Shown: positions 23,492-32,755 of the stretch, in pieces
Position numbering within the stretch: position 1 is the first letter of the stretch
How the letters are laid out: each line of letters opens with the position of its first letter
From: AG25 sp035517615
GTDB lineage: Bacteria > Gemmatimonadota > Gemmatimonadetes > Gemmatimonadales > GWC2-71-9
Reading direction: 5' to 3'
NCBI GenBank assembly: GCA_035517615.1
Contig: DATIYM010000007.1
Location: 230,726-294,725 of the forward strand
Length of the DNA stretch: 64,000 nucleotides
Notes under the pieces: generated by a model
Database searches by the model: none
What the model was told of the DNA's origin: nothing
What the model saw: only the letters and a program-made list of their open reading frames with translations
Program-made: the position numbers and the translations under genes

Positions 23492-24348
23492 TAGTGCGCC
23501 TCGAGCTCGCGTTCGAGCTGCGCGAGCGGCACCACGCGCGCGCTCCCGTCTTCGGCGCGCAGCGTCACGGATTCACAGAAGATGTCCACCGCGAGTACGC
23601 GTTCCGTGCCCAATGCCGTTTTCACCACCTTCCCTTCCTTGGGAAAGCGCTTCCGTGCCTGCACGTAGAAATCGTGCTCGTAGCGCAGACAGCACAGCAG
23701 GCGTCCGCAGCCGCCGGAAATCTGCGACGGGTTGAGCGACAAGTGTTGATCTCTGGCGAGCGTGAGGCTCACGGGTCGAAGCTCGGGGAGCCAGCTCGCG
23801 CAGCACAACCGCCGTCCGCAGCGGCCGATGCCATCCAGACGCTTGGCCTCGTCCCGGGCGCCGATTTGCCGCAGCTCGATGCGGGTGTGATACCGCGCGG
23901 CGAGATCGTGGACCAATGCCCGGAAATCGACGCGTTCCTCGGACGTGAAATAGACCGTCAGCTTGCGCCGATCCCATTGCCATTCCGCGTCCGTAACCTT
24001 GATCCCGAGGCCGTGCTGGACGGCGCGTTCCGCGACTGCCTGACGCACCGCCGCTTCGTCCAGGCGCTGCTCGCGGGCGACGCGCTGATCTTCGGCGGAC
24101 GCGAGCCGCAGCACGGTGCGTTCGGGAGGCGCCGGGTCCCTGCCCCCCGCTCCCACCGCACACCCGGTGCAGCCGCCGCACTTCCGGGCGGCTGTCGCGC
24201 CAATGGCGGAAATGCTCCCGAGGTCTTCGCCGCGATCGACCTGCACGATCACCGCGAGGTCGAGCCGCGGCGCGTCCGCCGCGGGCTCGGGCCAGCGGAA
24301 GAACTCCTTGCGATTGCCCTTGAAACGGACTTCAACGGCGGGTTCCAC
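23491..24348 (-). CDS. PSP1-domain protein (RicT/YaaT-like)
   Basis: 285 residues. The PSP1 domain (about 115-230) holds two Cys-rich signatures, GRCGRRLCCASWL and GGCGRLLCCLRYEHDFY. An extra N-terminal cysteine cluster reads CGGCTGC. In Bacillus the homologue (RicT) is part of the Fe-S-containing Y-complex that helps RNase Y maturation of mRNA; here RicA and RicF partners are not adjacent. The cysteines could bind Fe-S clusters. ATG 24348 lies 6 bases after accA. The family and its next-to-metG position are common in bacteria; the exact role in this organism is not known. Confidence 0.88.
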   Translation of the reverse strand: MEPAVEVRFKGNRKEFFRWPEPAADAPRLDLAVIVQVDRGEDLGSISAIGATAARKCGGCTGCAVGAGGRDPAPPERTVLRLASAEDQRVAREQRLDEAAVRQAVAERAVQHGLGIKVTDAEWQWDRRKLTVYFTSEERVDFRALVHDLAARYHTRIELRQIGARDEAKRLDGIGRCGRRLCCASWLPELRPVSLTLARDQHLSLNPSQISGGCGRLLCCLRYEHDFYVQARKRFPKEGKVVKTALGTERVLAVDIFCESVTLRAEDGSARVVPLAQLERELEAH

Positions 24349-24354
24349 GAGGAT

Positions 24355-25311
24355 TTATTCGCTCAGCGCGCCCATGGAGAGGTATTTCTCCTCGCGCCGC
24401 CGGCGCAGCTTCTCGATGCGGATCCGCCGCAGCTGGCGAACGTGACGGCGCAGCGAATCGCCGAGCAGATCGGCGGCGGCTTCCGGATCGGCGTGCGCGC
24501 CGCCCGGCGGCTCGGGCACGATCTCATCGACGACGCCGAGGGTGAGCAGGTCCTCCGCGGTGAGCTTCAACGCTTCCGCGGCGCGCTCGCGCTGGCTCGC
24601 GTCCTTCCAGAGTATCGCCGCGCAGCCCTCGGGCGAGATCACGGAGTACACGGAGTTCTCGAGCATGATCACGCGATCGGCGAGCCCCACGGCGAGCGCG
24701 CCGCCCGAGCCTCCTTCGCCGATCACCGCGGTAACGATCGGCGTCCTGAGCGATGCCATCTCGAGCAGGTTGCGCGCGATCGCCTCGGCCTGGCCGCGCT
24801 CTTCCGCGCCCAGTCCGGGATAGGCGCCGGGCGTATCGACCAGCGTCACGACCGGCGCGCCGAACTTTTCGGCGAGATGCATCAAGCGGAGCGCCTTGCG
24901 ATAGCCTTCGGGGTGCGCCATTCCGAAGTTCCGGCGCAGGTTTTCCTTGGTATCGCGCCCCTTCTGGTGACCGATCACCATCACGCTGCCGCCCTCCAGC
25001 CGCGCCCAGCCGCCGACAATCGCAGGGTCGTCGCGGTACAGGCGATCGCCGTGCAGTTCGACGAAATCGCTGAAGAGATAACGGACGTAATCGAGCGTGT
25101 AAGGGCGCTTGGGATGCCGGGCCACCTGGACACGCTGCATCGGGGTGAGCCCGCGGTACACCTCGACCCGTAGCTCTGCCAGCTTGTTCTCGAGGGGAGC
25201 AATTTCCTTCGACACGTCCACCGCCGTATCGGCCGCGACCCGCTTCAACTCCTCGATCTGCTTCTCGAGCTCGAGTAACGGTCGTTCGAAGTCGAGTGTA
25301 TGGGTCGCCAT
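24355..25311 (-). CDS. accA: Acetyl-CoA carboxylase carboxyltransferase subunit alpha
   Basis: A 318-residue subunit of the carboxyltransferase that makes malonyl-CoA for fatty-acid synthesis. The N-terminal helix (FERPLLELEKQIEELKRVAA) and crotonase-like core (IGHQKGRDTKENLRRNFGMA, HPEGYRKALRLMHLAEKFG, GEGGSGGALAVGLADRVIML, YSVISPEGCAAILWKDASQ) match the family in order and length. The partner accD is not in the window. ATG 25311 overlaps the dnaE stop by one base. Confidence 0.98.
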   Translation of the reverse strand: MATHTLDFERPLLELEKQIEELKRVAADTAVDVSKEIAPLENKLAELRVEVYRGLTPMQRVQVARHPKRPYTLDYVRYLFSDFVELHGDRLYRDDPAIVGGWARLEGGSVMVIGHQKGRDTKENLRRNFGMAHPEGYRKALRLMHLAEKFGAPVVTLVDTPGAYPGLGAEERGQAEAIARNLLEMASLRTPIVTAVIGEGGSGGALAVGLADRVIMLENSVYSVISPEGCAAILWKDASQRERAAEALKLTAEDLLTLGVVDEIVPEPPGGAHADPEAAADLLGDSLRRHVRQLRRIRIEKLRRRREEKYLSMGALSE

Positions 25312-28300
25312 CAGGACACGGCCTTCAGGCGAACGTGGTCGGCGCCGACGAGCGCGCGCAGCGCCGAGACCAGCTCATCGCCGGCGTCGACACGAATGCT
25401 CCGGGAGCGGAAGCGTTCCAGCCCGCCGTTGCCATTCGACCCGCTCCACTCGATGAGGAGCGGCGCAGGGCCGGGATGCGCGGCGCACAGGGCCGCGGCG
25501 GCCCGCGCCGACTCGGGGTCGGGCGGGCTGTCGGCCGACCACGAGAGCTGCACGGCGACATTCCCGGTGCCTCTCAGGTCGGCGAGCGGGCGCGCCTGCT
25601 CGACAATGAAGGCCGCCTGCTCTTCGCCGCGGTCGCGTCCCGAGTAGCCGCCGATCAGAAGCAGCGCCTCATCGGCACGGATCGCCTGATTGAGCACGGA
25701 CCACGCTTCGGGAAACACCAGCGCTTCGGCCGTACCATGGAAGTCCTCGAGGACGAGGCGGGCGTATTCGGCGCCCGAGCGCTTGGAGATCTGTCGCTTG
25801 ACCGCGGTGACCACGGCGGCGATGCGCACCTTGTGCTCGCTCCATTCGGCGAGCGTCGCGGTGGTGCGGGTTCCGAAAAGCTCCACTTCCGTACGGAACT
25901 TGGCGAGCGGGTGGCCCGAAATGAAGAATCCCAGCACGGCTTTCTCGCGTGCCAGCCGCTCGTGCTCGCTCCACGGATCGATATCGGGCAGTCGGGACGC
26001 CGACGTCGGGGCGTGGCTCTCCTCGGCGAAGAGGCCGTGCTGGCCCGCGTTGCGCTCGTCCTGGCGGGCTTGTGCCTCGGCAAAGGCATGCTCGAGGGCG
26101 GCAACGAGCTGCGCGCGATGACTGTGCAGCGAGTCGCACGCTCCCGCATCGATGAGCGACTCGATGACGCGCTTGTTGCAGAGTCTCAGATCGATCCGGT
26201 CGCAGAAATCGACGAGCGAGCGGTACGGTCCTCCGCTCTTGCGTCCCTCGAGAATCGAGGCGATGGCGCCTTCACCCACATTCTTGATCGCGCCGAGCCC
26301 GAAGCGCAGCCGCCTCTCGCCAACGACGGTAAACTTGAACCCCGATTCGTTCACATCCGGAGCGAGGACGAGGAGTCCCAGCTCGCGTGCCTCATTGATG
26401 TACTGCACCACCTTGTCGGTGTTGCCGATTTCGGATGAGAGCAGCGCCGCCATGTATTCGGCCGGGTAGTGCGCCTTGAGCCAGGCCGTCTGATACGACA
26501 GTACCGTGTAGGCGACGGAGTGAGACTTGTTGAAGCCGTAGCGCCCGAAGGTCTCGATCTGTGCCGAGATTTCTTCGATGACCTTGCGATCGTGCCCTGC
26601 CTCGACCGCCCGCGCGACGAATTTCCCGAGCTCCTGCTGAATCAGCTCCTTGTCTTTTTTCCCGACCGCCTTGCGCAGCACGTCGGCTTCAGCAAGCGAG
26701 AACCCGGCGAGCACGTTCGCGATCCGCATCACCTGTTCCTGGTAGGTGATGACGCCGTAGGTGGGCGCGAGGATTTCCTCGAGCGCCGGGTGCGGGTAGC
26801 GGATCGGCTCGCGGCCGAGCTTGCGGTTGATGAACACGAGATGCATCCCGGTGTCGAGCGGCCCGGGGCGCAGCAGCGCGTTCGCCGCGACCAGGTCGTC
26901 GAACCGGTCGCACTTCATGTTGCGCAGGCAGTCGGTCGCGAGTGGTGACTCGAACTGGAAAACCCCAGCGGTGCGGCCGGAACGCAGCAACGCGTACACG
27001 TCGGGGTCATTGAAGTCGAGCGCCTCGAGATCGATGGCCACCCCGTGCCGCTCGCGGATCATCACGACGGCGTCGTGGAGCACAGTGAGCGTCTTGAGCC
27101 CGAGGATGTCGATCTTCAGCATCCCCACGCGCTCGAGCGCCACCATGTCGTACTGCGTGATGATCGCGTCGGGCTCCTGCGGTGCGAGGCACACGGGCAC
27201 GTAGTCGACGAGCGGGCCCGGGGCGATCACGATGCCGGCCGCGTGCACCGAGGCGTGGCGTGCGAGCCCCTCGATGCGCGATCCGAGGTCGAGCACCTTG
27301 CGGACCCGCTCGTCCGCTCGCACGAGGCTCTTGAGCTCGGGGGAGCGCTCGCCCGCTTCGGCGAGCGACATCGAGAACCCCGGCCCCGCGGGGATCATTT
27401 TCGTGAAGCGATCGACCTCGCCGGGCTCGATGCGCAGCGTTCGCGCCACGTCGCGGAACGCGGCGCGAGCCTTCAGCGTCCCGAACGTGATGATCTGCCC
27501 GACCGACTCACGGCCGTAGCGCTCCCGCACGTACTGAATTACCTCGCCGCGCCGCTCGAAGCAGAAGTCGAGATCGATATCGGGCATCGAGACGCGCTCG
27601 GGGTTCAAGAACCGCTCGAACAGCAGGTCGAACTTGAGCGGATCGATTTTCGTGATCCCGAGCGCATACGCCACGAGGGATCCGGCCGCCGAGCCACGCC
27701 CCGGACCAACGGGAATGCCGCGCTCACGGGCGGCACGGATGAAATCGTAGACGATCAGGAAGTAGCCGGCGTATCCCGTGCGGCCGATGACGTCGAGCTC
27801 GAACTGCAGGCGCTGCTCGACCGCGGGCGTGAGCGGCGTGCCGTAGCGGGCGAGGGCCCCAGAGCGCGCGAGATGCACCAGAAACTCGACGTCGGACGCG
27901 AACTCGCGGGGACGGGGGTACTGCGGCAGGAAATACCGCTTCTCGAAGTCGAACTCGCACCGGTCCGCCACGCGCACGGTTTCCGCGAGCACCTCGGGAT
28001 GCCCGGGAAACAGCGGCTTCATCTCCGCTTCGGATTTGACGTAGCTCTCCTGACCCGTGAACCGGAACCGGTTCGGGTCATCGAGATCCTTGCCCGTGCC
28101 GATCGCCAGTAGCACGTCGTGCGCTTCGGCGTCTTCGCGGCGGAGGTAGTGCGCATCGTTGGTCGCCACCACGGGAATCCCGAGTTCTCGGGACAGGCGG
28201 AAGACGCCCTCCGTCACCTGGCGCTCTTCCGGAATGCCGTGATTCTGGACCTCGAGCCAGTAGCGGTCCGGCCCGAACACGCCCGCAAACCACTGCGCTG

Positions 28301-28775
28301 CTTCCCGCGCGCGCTCAAAATCGTTGCGACGCAGATAGAGCGCGATCTCCCCCGAAAGACAGGCGGCGAGACAGACGATCCCGTCCGAGTATTGCGACAG
28401 GGTTTCACGATCGATGCGGGGACGGCGGTAGTACCCCTCGAGGAATCCGATCGACGACAGCTTGATCAGATTGGCGTAGCCCGTGCGGTTCGTGGCGAGC
28501 AACACGAGGTGCGCGTAGTCGGCCGGCGCCTCGAGGTTCTTCTCACGGCGGCGGCGACTGCCGAACGCGACGTACGCCTCGAATCCCAGGATCGGGCGAA
28601 TGCCGCGCTGCTTTGCTTCCTCGTAGAACGTCCAGGCCCCGTGCAGGTTGCCGTGGTCGGTCAGGGCGATCGAGTCCATGCCGAGCTGCTTCGTGCGATC
28701 GAGCAGATCGGGGATTCGGTTGGCGCCGTCGAGGAGGGAGTACTCGCTGTGGGTGTGGAGGTGAACGAAACCCAT
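25311..28775 (-). CDS. dnaE: DNA polymerase III subunit alpha
   Basis: The 1154-residue replicative polymerase. The PHP domain is N-terminal (HLHTHSEYSLLDGANRIPDL, ALTDHGNLHG) with most metal-binding His residues kept. The Pol III palm has PDIDLDFCFERR with the catalytic aspartates and the GPGRGSAAGSLVAYALGIT motif. The fingers, tandem HhH (FNKSHSVAYTVLSYQTAWLK region) and OB fold follow. The length fits DnaE1. ATG 28775 sits 4 bases after hisIE, so transcription should come from the hisIE promoter. Confidence 0.98.
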   Translation of the reverse strand: MGFVHLHTHSEYSLLDGANRIPDLLDRTKQLGMDSIALTDHGNLHGAWTFYEEAKQRGIRPILGFEAYVAFGSRRRREKNLEAPADYAHLVLLATNRTGYANLIKLSSIGFLEGYYRRPRIDRETLSQYSDGIVCLAACLSGEIALYLRRNDFERAREAAQWFAGVFGPDRYWLEVQNHGIPEERQVTEGVFRLSRELGIPVVATNDAHYLRREDAEAHDVLLAIGTGKDLDDPNRFRFTGQESYVKSEAEMKPLFPGHPEVLAETVRVADRCEFDFEKRYFLPQYPRPREFASDVEFLVHLARSGALARYGTPLTPAVEQRLQFELDVIGRTGYAGYFLIVYDFIRAARERGIPVGPGRGSAAGSLVAYALGITKIDPLKFDLLFERFLNPERVSMPDIDLDFCFERRGEVIQYVRERYGRESVGQIITFGTLKARAAFRDVARTLRIEPGEVDRFTKMIPAGPGFSMSLAEAGERSPELKSLVRADERVRKVLDLGSRIEGLARHASVHAAGIVIAPGPLVDYVPVCLAPQEPDAIITQYDMVALERVGMLKIDILGLKTLTVLHDAVVMIRERHGVAIDLEALDFNDPDVYALLRSGRTAGVFQFESPLATDCLRNMKCDRFDDLVAANALLRPGPLDTGMHLVFINRKLGREPIRYPHPALEEILAPTYGVITYQEQVMRIANVLAGFSLAEADVLRKAVGKKDKELIQQELGKFVARAVEAGHDRKVIEEISAQIETFGRYGFNKSHSVAYTVLSYQTAWLKAHYPAEYMAALLSSEIGNTDKVVQYINEARELGLLVLAPDVNESGFKFTVVGERRLRFGLGAIKNVGEGAIASILEGRKSGGPYRSLVDFCDRIDLRLCNKRVIESLIDAGACDSLHSHRAQLVAALEHAFAEAQARQDERNAGQHGLFAEESHAPTSASRLPDIDPWSEHERLAREKAVLGFFISGHPLAKFRTEVELFGTRTTATLAEWSEHKVRIAAVVTAVKRQISKRSGAEYARLVLEDFHGTAEALVFPEAWSVLNQAIRADEALLLIGGYSGRDRGEEQAAFIVEQARPLADLRGTGNVAVQLSWSADSPPDPESARAAAALCAAHPGPAPLLIEWSGSNGNGGLERFRSRSIRVDAGDELVSALRALVGADHVRLKAVS

Positions 28776-28779
28776 CGGA

Positions 28780-29382
28780 TTACCGCGCTCGCCGCTCCAG
28801 CTCTTCGAACACGCGATCGAGCGGCACGCGCTTTGCCTCGAGCAGCACGACGAGATGATACAGCAAGTCGGCGGCTTCGCTCACCAGTCTGGCATCGTCC
28901 TCGGCGAGCGCGGCGACAACCGTCTCCGTCGCCTCCTCGCCGAGCTTCTGCGCGATCTTCGGCACGCCCTGCTCGAGCAGCCGCACGGTGTAGGACTCGG
29001 CCGGTCGCTGCCGGGCCCGGGCGGCAACCGTGCCCGCCAGCCGGCTCAGGACACTGCCCGTGGTCGGGTCGAAGCAGGTCGGGGTGCCGGTGTGGCACGC
29101 CGGGCCGTGCTGACGCACCAGATAGAGCACCGCGTCGCCATCACAGTCGACGCGCACGTCTTCCACGACCTGCCGGTTGCCCGAGGTTTCGCCCTTGCGC
29201 CACAGCACGCCGCGGCTGCGGCTGTGATAGTGCGCCTCTCCGGTGTCCCGCGTGCGTTCGAGGGCTTCGCGATCAGCGTAGGCCAGCATGAGGACATCAC
29301 CCGAAAGGCCGCTCTGAGCAACGACGGGGACGAGTCCGTCGTCCCCGAAGTGTACGGCCTCAATCCAATTTGGTTCTGTCAC
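28780..29382 (-). CDS. hisIE: Bifunctional phosphoribosyl-AMP cyclohydrolase / phosphoribosyl-ATP pyrophosphatase
   Basis: 200 residues, catalysing histidine biosynthesis steps 2 and 3. The HisI half has DGLVPVVAQ, SRSRGVLWRKGETSGNRQ and the zinc-binding VDCDGDAVLYLVRQHGPACH; the HisE half has VPKIAQKLGEEATETVVAAL and SEAADLLYHLVVLL. The open frame extends far upstream, but the promoter boxes at 29390-29418 lie inside that extension and rule it out. GTG 29382 is the first start after the predicted transcription start, implying a leaderless message. ATG 29412 overlaps the -35 box. No other his genes are nearby; the gene heads the dnaE-accA-ricT-metG operon. Confidence 0.93.
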   Translation of the reverse strand: MTEPNWIEAVHFGDDGLVPVVAQSGLSGDVLMLAYADREALERTRDTGEAHYHSRSRGVLWRKGETSGNRQVVEDVRVDCDGDAVLYLVRQHGPACHTGTPTCFDPTTGSVLSRLAGTVAARARQRPAESYTVRLLEQGVPKIAQKLGEEATETVVAALAEDDARLVSEAADLLYHLVVLLEAKRVPLDRVFEELERRAR

Positions 29383-29389
29383 CCACAAT

Positions 29390-29418
29390 AAAATATCGGC
29401 GGCTCCTTGCATTGTCAA
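29390..29418 (-). promoter_or_regulatory. Sigma-70 promoter of the hisIE-dnaE-accA-ricT-metG operon
   Basis: Minus strand: perfect -35 TTGACA (29413-29418), a 17-base spacer, -10 TATTTT (29390-29395). The start point 6-8 bases downstream falls at 29382-29384, on or next to the GTG of hisIE. On the plus strand the same AT-rich stretch offers TAAAAT (29389-29394) as a -10 for the divergent antiporter gene, so the two promoters would overlap. Confidence 0.8.
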
Positions 29419-29436
29419 AAGCAGCCGCGCGCGGAT

Positions 29437-30789
29437 ATGTTGCGCGCCATGCGCTGGGCCGCGTCGCTGTTTGCGCTGGGCCTCGTCATGGCCCTGGTGC
29501 ATCGAGTCACTGCCCCTCCTTTCACCCCGCTCGGCGGTCGTGCCGCGCTCGCCTTCGGCATGCTGGTCGTCGCGGCCCTGGTCGGCGCCGATCTGGCGCG
29601 CCGCGCGCGGCTGCCGCGCGTGACCGGGTTCGTCGTCCTGGGGTTCCTCGTTGGCCCGGGATGGCTCGGTCTCATCCGGGCCGACGAGCTGCGCGCGCTC
29701 GCGTTCATGGGCAACGCGGCACTCACGCTCATCGCGTTCGAGATCGGCCGCTCGCTTCATATTCACCTCGCTCCTGCCGGTCGCGTCCAGTTGGCGCGGC
29801 TGGCGCTGGGCACGACACTGTTCCCGGTCGTCGCGGTCAGCCTCGTCGCCATCAGCGTGAGCCACTGGTTGCCGCTCACGGTGCATCAGCCGTTCTCGAG
29901 CGGCCTCGCGGCATCGCTCGCGCTGGGAGCGGTGGCGGGGATTTCATCGGCCACCCTGACGTTCGGCGTGCTGGCGGAATCCGGGGACTCTCCCGAGCTC
30001 GGACAGAGCATTCTGCATCTCTCCGTTCTCAAAGACGTCGCGGGTGTCGTGCTGCTCGTTGCCGTGCTCGTGGTCGCTCGTGTCGCGTCCGCGCGCGGAG
30101 TCGTGGATGCGCGAGTCGCCTTGGAAACCACGTCACGCCTCCTCGCATCACTCGCGGTCGGGCTCGGTTTGGGCGCGCTGACCGTGCGCTACACGTCGGC
30201 CCGGTTCGGCGGGGTGGCCGTGCTCGCCGCGCTGGCACTCGCCGGCGGGTTTCTCGCGCGCGAACGCGCCATCGATTTCTTTGTGGGGCTCGCGGCCGGA
30301 ATGTGGATCCTGACTCGGGGGACAAACGAGACTCAGGCCGAGCTGGACCGCGGATGGGGCATGCTCGCGTTGCCCGCGTATGGAGTCGCATTCACGCTGC
30401 TCGGCGCCGGACTTCGCGTCGACGCTTTGGCGGACGTCTGGCCCTGGGCGTTGCTGCTGGCGGGAGTCCGTGCCGTCACGCTGCGCTACGGTGCCCTGTG
30501 GGGCGGGCGGGATTCGTCCCGAGAGTTTACGGAGGCGGTGTGGCTGGGATTGCTATCACAGGGCGGTACCGCGCTGCTGCTCGCGTCGGTCGCGCGGCGA
30601 GCCTTTCCGGGTTGGGGAGTCTCGTTCGAGGCACTGGTCGCCGCGATGGTCGTGTTCCACGCGTTGCTCGGACCGCTCGCGCTCCGCTACGCCCTGGCCG
30701 CGTCCGGCGAGCCGCCGGGCAGCGCGGCCATCGCTGCTCTCAACGCCGCGGAACCGCCTCCCCGTCTCGATCCGGTGCCCGTCGCGTGA
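29437..30789 (+). CDS. Cation:proton antiporter (CPA2/KefB-like)
   Basis: About 450 residues with roughly 12 membrane helices and no soluble RCK/TrkA domain. The signature is LPRVTGFVVLGFLVGPGWLG, typical of the CPA2 Na+(K+)/H+ exchanger core, then GNAALTLIAFEIGRSLHIHL and SLALGAVAGISSATLTFGVL. The conserved acidic residues of the transport site are less clear than in KefB, so ion and direction are uncertain. ATG 29437 is chosen (MLRAMRWAASLFALGL); TTG 29407 and ATG 29449 are alternatives. The stop overlaps the next start as GTGA. Confidence 0.86.
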   Translation: MLRAMRWAASLFALGLVMALVHRVTAPPFTPLGGRAALAFGMLVVAALVGADLARRARLPRVTGFVVLGFLVGPGWLGLIRADELRALAFMGNAALTLIAFEIGRSLHIHLAPAGRVQLARLALGTTLFPVVAVSLVAISVSHWLPLTVHQPFSSGLAASLALGAVAGISSATLTFGVLAESGDSPELGQSILHLSVLKDVAGVVLLVAVLVVARVASARGVVDARVALETTSRLLASLAVGLGLGALTVRYTSARFGGVAVLAALALAGGFLARERAIDFFVGLAAGMWILTRGTNETQAELDRGWGMLALPAYGVAFTLLGAGLRVDALADVWPWALLLAGVRAVTLRYGALWGGRDSSREFTEAVWLGLLSQGGTALLLASVARRAFPGWGVSFEALVAAMVVFHALLGPLALRYALAASGEPPGSAAIAALNAAEPPPRLDPVPVA

Positions 30790-31640
30790 GTGGCCCCGGA
30801 GCCGTGGCGTGTTGCGTCACGATGCTCGCGGTGTCTTTCGACTCGTCGGCGGCGCAGGCCGTGATCAACGGATTCGATCCTCCGTCCGTGCGGACCGCCG
30901 GACTCGGTGCGGCGAGTGTCGCTATCCTCGGCGATGCCGCGGCGATCTTCGCGAATCCGACGGGTATCGCCACCATTCGATCGGCCGCGTTCGAGGGCTC
31001 GTATGAGCACCGTGCGAACGGCGCGCTCGTGCGCTCGGGCGCCGCGGCCGTCCGCATCGGCCGGTTCGACTGGGGTCTCGGCGCGGAGCGCGTGGACCTG
31101 GAGCCGGCGCCTGCCGATGTGCTCGGGCTCACCACGCTCGTGGTCCGCTATGGTGTCCTGGCGGCTGGCGCGTCCGGCAAGTATGTCGAGCGGAACGAGA
31201 CCGGATCCCCGGTCCATGCGTGGGCGAGTGACGCGGGGGTCGCGATCGCCCTGTTCGACATCGCCGCTTTGGCGGCGAGCGTCGTCAACCTGACGGGTGA
31301 CTTCTCCGACGGCAGTCATCTGCGCCGGATCACGCGCGCGGGACTGACAATGAACTACGTCGATCCCCAGGGCACATGGCGGTTTCTCACGACGCTCGAA
31401 GGCCGGTGGCCGGAGGACGCCCGCGCCACGCTCGCGGCCGGCGTCGAAGCGGGGATCGTGACCAAGAGCGTGGGATTCGTGGGCCGGTTCGGAGCGGCAG
31501 GTGGTGCGCCTTCGGTCGCGGGGTCGCCGTTTACGGTGGGGGGCGGGCTCGCGTTCGGCCCGATGCGGCTCGATTACGCGTATCAGTCCGTCGATCAGGG
31601 TCGAGGCCGGCACCAGTTTGGGTTGCGATGGAGCAACTGA
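30786..31640 (+). CDS. PorV/PorQ-like outer-membrane barrel protein
   Basis: 284 residues from GTG 30786 (GTGA overlap with the antiporter). A signal-like hydrophobic start (CCVTMLAVSFDSSAAQA) precedes TAGLGAASVAILGDAAAIFA then NPTGIATI, the N-terminal plug-like signature of PorV/PorQ/FadL-type barrels. Repeated amphipathic strands follow, and the last strand ends LDYAYQSVDQGRGRHQFGLR with an aromatic/Asn end. In Bacteroidota such proteins serve type IX secretion; here that link is only suggestive because no other T9SS gene is present. Confidence 0.75.
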   Translation: MSGPGAVACCVTMLAVSFDSSAAQAVINGFDPPSVRTAGLGAASVAILGDAAAIFANPTGIATIRSAAFEGSYEHRANGALVRSGAAAVRIGRFDWGLGAERVDLEPAPADVLGLTTLVVRYGVLAAGASGKYVERNETGSPVHAWASDAGVAIALFDIAALAASVVNLTGDFSDGSHLRRITRAGLTMNYVDPQGTWRFLTTLEGRWPEDARATLAAGVEAGIVTKSVGFVGRFGAAGGAPSVAGSPFTVGGGLAFGPMRLDYAYQSVDQGRGRHQFGLRWSN

Positions 31641-32746
31641 CCGAACGGCGCGCGCCGCAATGGGGCCGGCTCGCGCGCCGCCTCGCGGTGTGGATCATCG
31701 TCGGGGTGCCGCTGGCCCTGATCGTGCTCCTCGCCGCGAGCCCCGATGCGCGCTACATCGCTCGTGCCGGCTACGAGGAGGCGCGGATTCTGCTGAAGCG
31801 CCAGTCCATCGCCGCGCTCGTGCGCGATCCGCAAACGCCGGCGGCATTGCGCCAGCGGCTCGCGCTGGTGCTGGCCGCCCGCGCCTTCGCCGCGGACTCG
31901 CTCCATCTGACCGCCGGGAATACTTACACGACGTATGCGAAGGTGGGCCACGACACGCTGGTGCTCGTGCTGCAAGCGAGCCGGCGGGACCGGCTGCGGG
32001 AGTTCACCTGGCATTATCCGATTGTCGGCGAGGTGCCGTACAAGGGCTTCTTCGATTTCGGCCGCGCGAGGCGCGAGGCGGCGAGCCTCGAGGCACGCGG
32101 CTACGACACGTTCCTGCGCCCCGCGGCGGCCTTCTCGACCCTCGGGTACTTCAGCGATCCGCTGCTCTCCACCGCGATCATGCGCGATACGATGGAGCTC
32201 GTGTCAACGGTGATTCACGAGCTGACCCACAATACGCTCTACGTGAAGAGCCACACCGCGTTCAACGAGAGCTTCGCGAATTTCGTCGGGTACCGCGGCG
32301 CGCAGGCGTTCTTTCGGTCGCGCGGGGACACGATCGACGCCGCCCGCGCGGCGGCTCGCTGGCGCGACGAGCGCACTCTCGACGTGTTCTACGCGGAGCT
32401 GGCCCGGCGTCTCGATTCCGCCTACGCGGGTAATCTCGAGGGCCAGGCACTCGAGCAGGCCAGGGCCCGCTTGTTCGGATGGGCGAGCGCCCAGCTCACC
32501 GGAGCCGTCGGCCAGTCGCTCGAGACGTATGATTGGCGCTGGTTTGCCGGCGAGCATCTGAACAACGCGGTGGTGATCGCCGAGCGGCTCTATCGGATGA
32601 ACCTGAATCTGTTCGACGAGATCTATCTGCAGAACGGCGGCAACCTCGTCGAGGCCGTTCGCGCGATCCAGGTGCGCGTATTTACCCAGCCCGATCGCGA
32701 TCCGTACGAAGCGCTGTACTCGCGCGCAGGGATGCCGGAGGAATAG
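31628..32746 (+). CDS. Predicted membrane-anchored aminopeptidase (COG4324-like)
   Basis: 372 residues. A membrane anchor at about residues 20-40 (LAVWIIVGVPLALIVLLAA) precedes a large periplasmic domain with zinc-metalloprotease motif HELTHNTLY (HExxH variant HELTH) about 195-199 and a downstream NESFANFVGYRGAQAF, where a glutamate would complete the zinc site. Family resemblance is to the predicted aminopeptidase group COG4324. ATG 31628 overlaps the previous gene by 13 bases. Substrate unknown. It converges with the TPR gene downstream, 9 bases apart. Confidence 0.82.
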   Translation: MEQLTERRAPQWGRLARRLAVWIIVGVPLALIVLLAASPDARYIARAGYEEARILLKRQSIAALVRDPQTPAALRQRLALVLAARAFAADSLHLTAGNTYTTYAKVGHDTLVLVLQASRRDRLREFTWHYPIVGEVPYKGFFDFGRARREAASLEARGYDTFLRPAAAFSTLGYFSDPLLSTAIMRDTMELVSTVIHELTHNTLYVKSHTAFNESFANFVGYRGAQAFFRSRGDTIDAARAAARWRDERTLDVFYAELARRLDSAYAGNLEGQALEQARARLFGWASAQLTGAVGQSLETYDWRWFAGEHLNNAVVIAERLYRMNLNLFDEIYLQNGGNLVEAVRAIQVRVFTQPDRDPYEALYSRAGMPEE

Positions 32747-32755
32747 GGCTCGGTG

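Noticed and set aside
23494..25173. A 559-codon plus-strand frame opposite ricT and accA
   Set aside because: It mirrors codon bias of two well-supported genes; composition is Arg/Glu/His-rich with no motif.
29383..29886. A long N-terminal extension of HisIE
   Set aside because: The extension overlaps the divergent antiporter gene and the promoter boxes; HisI proteins start near the chosen GTG.
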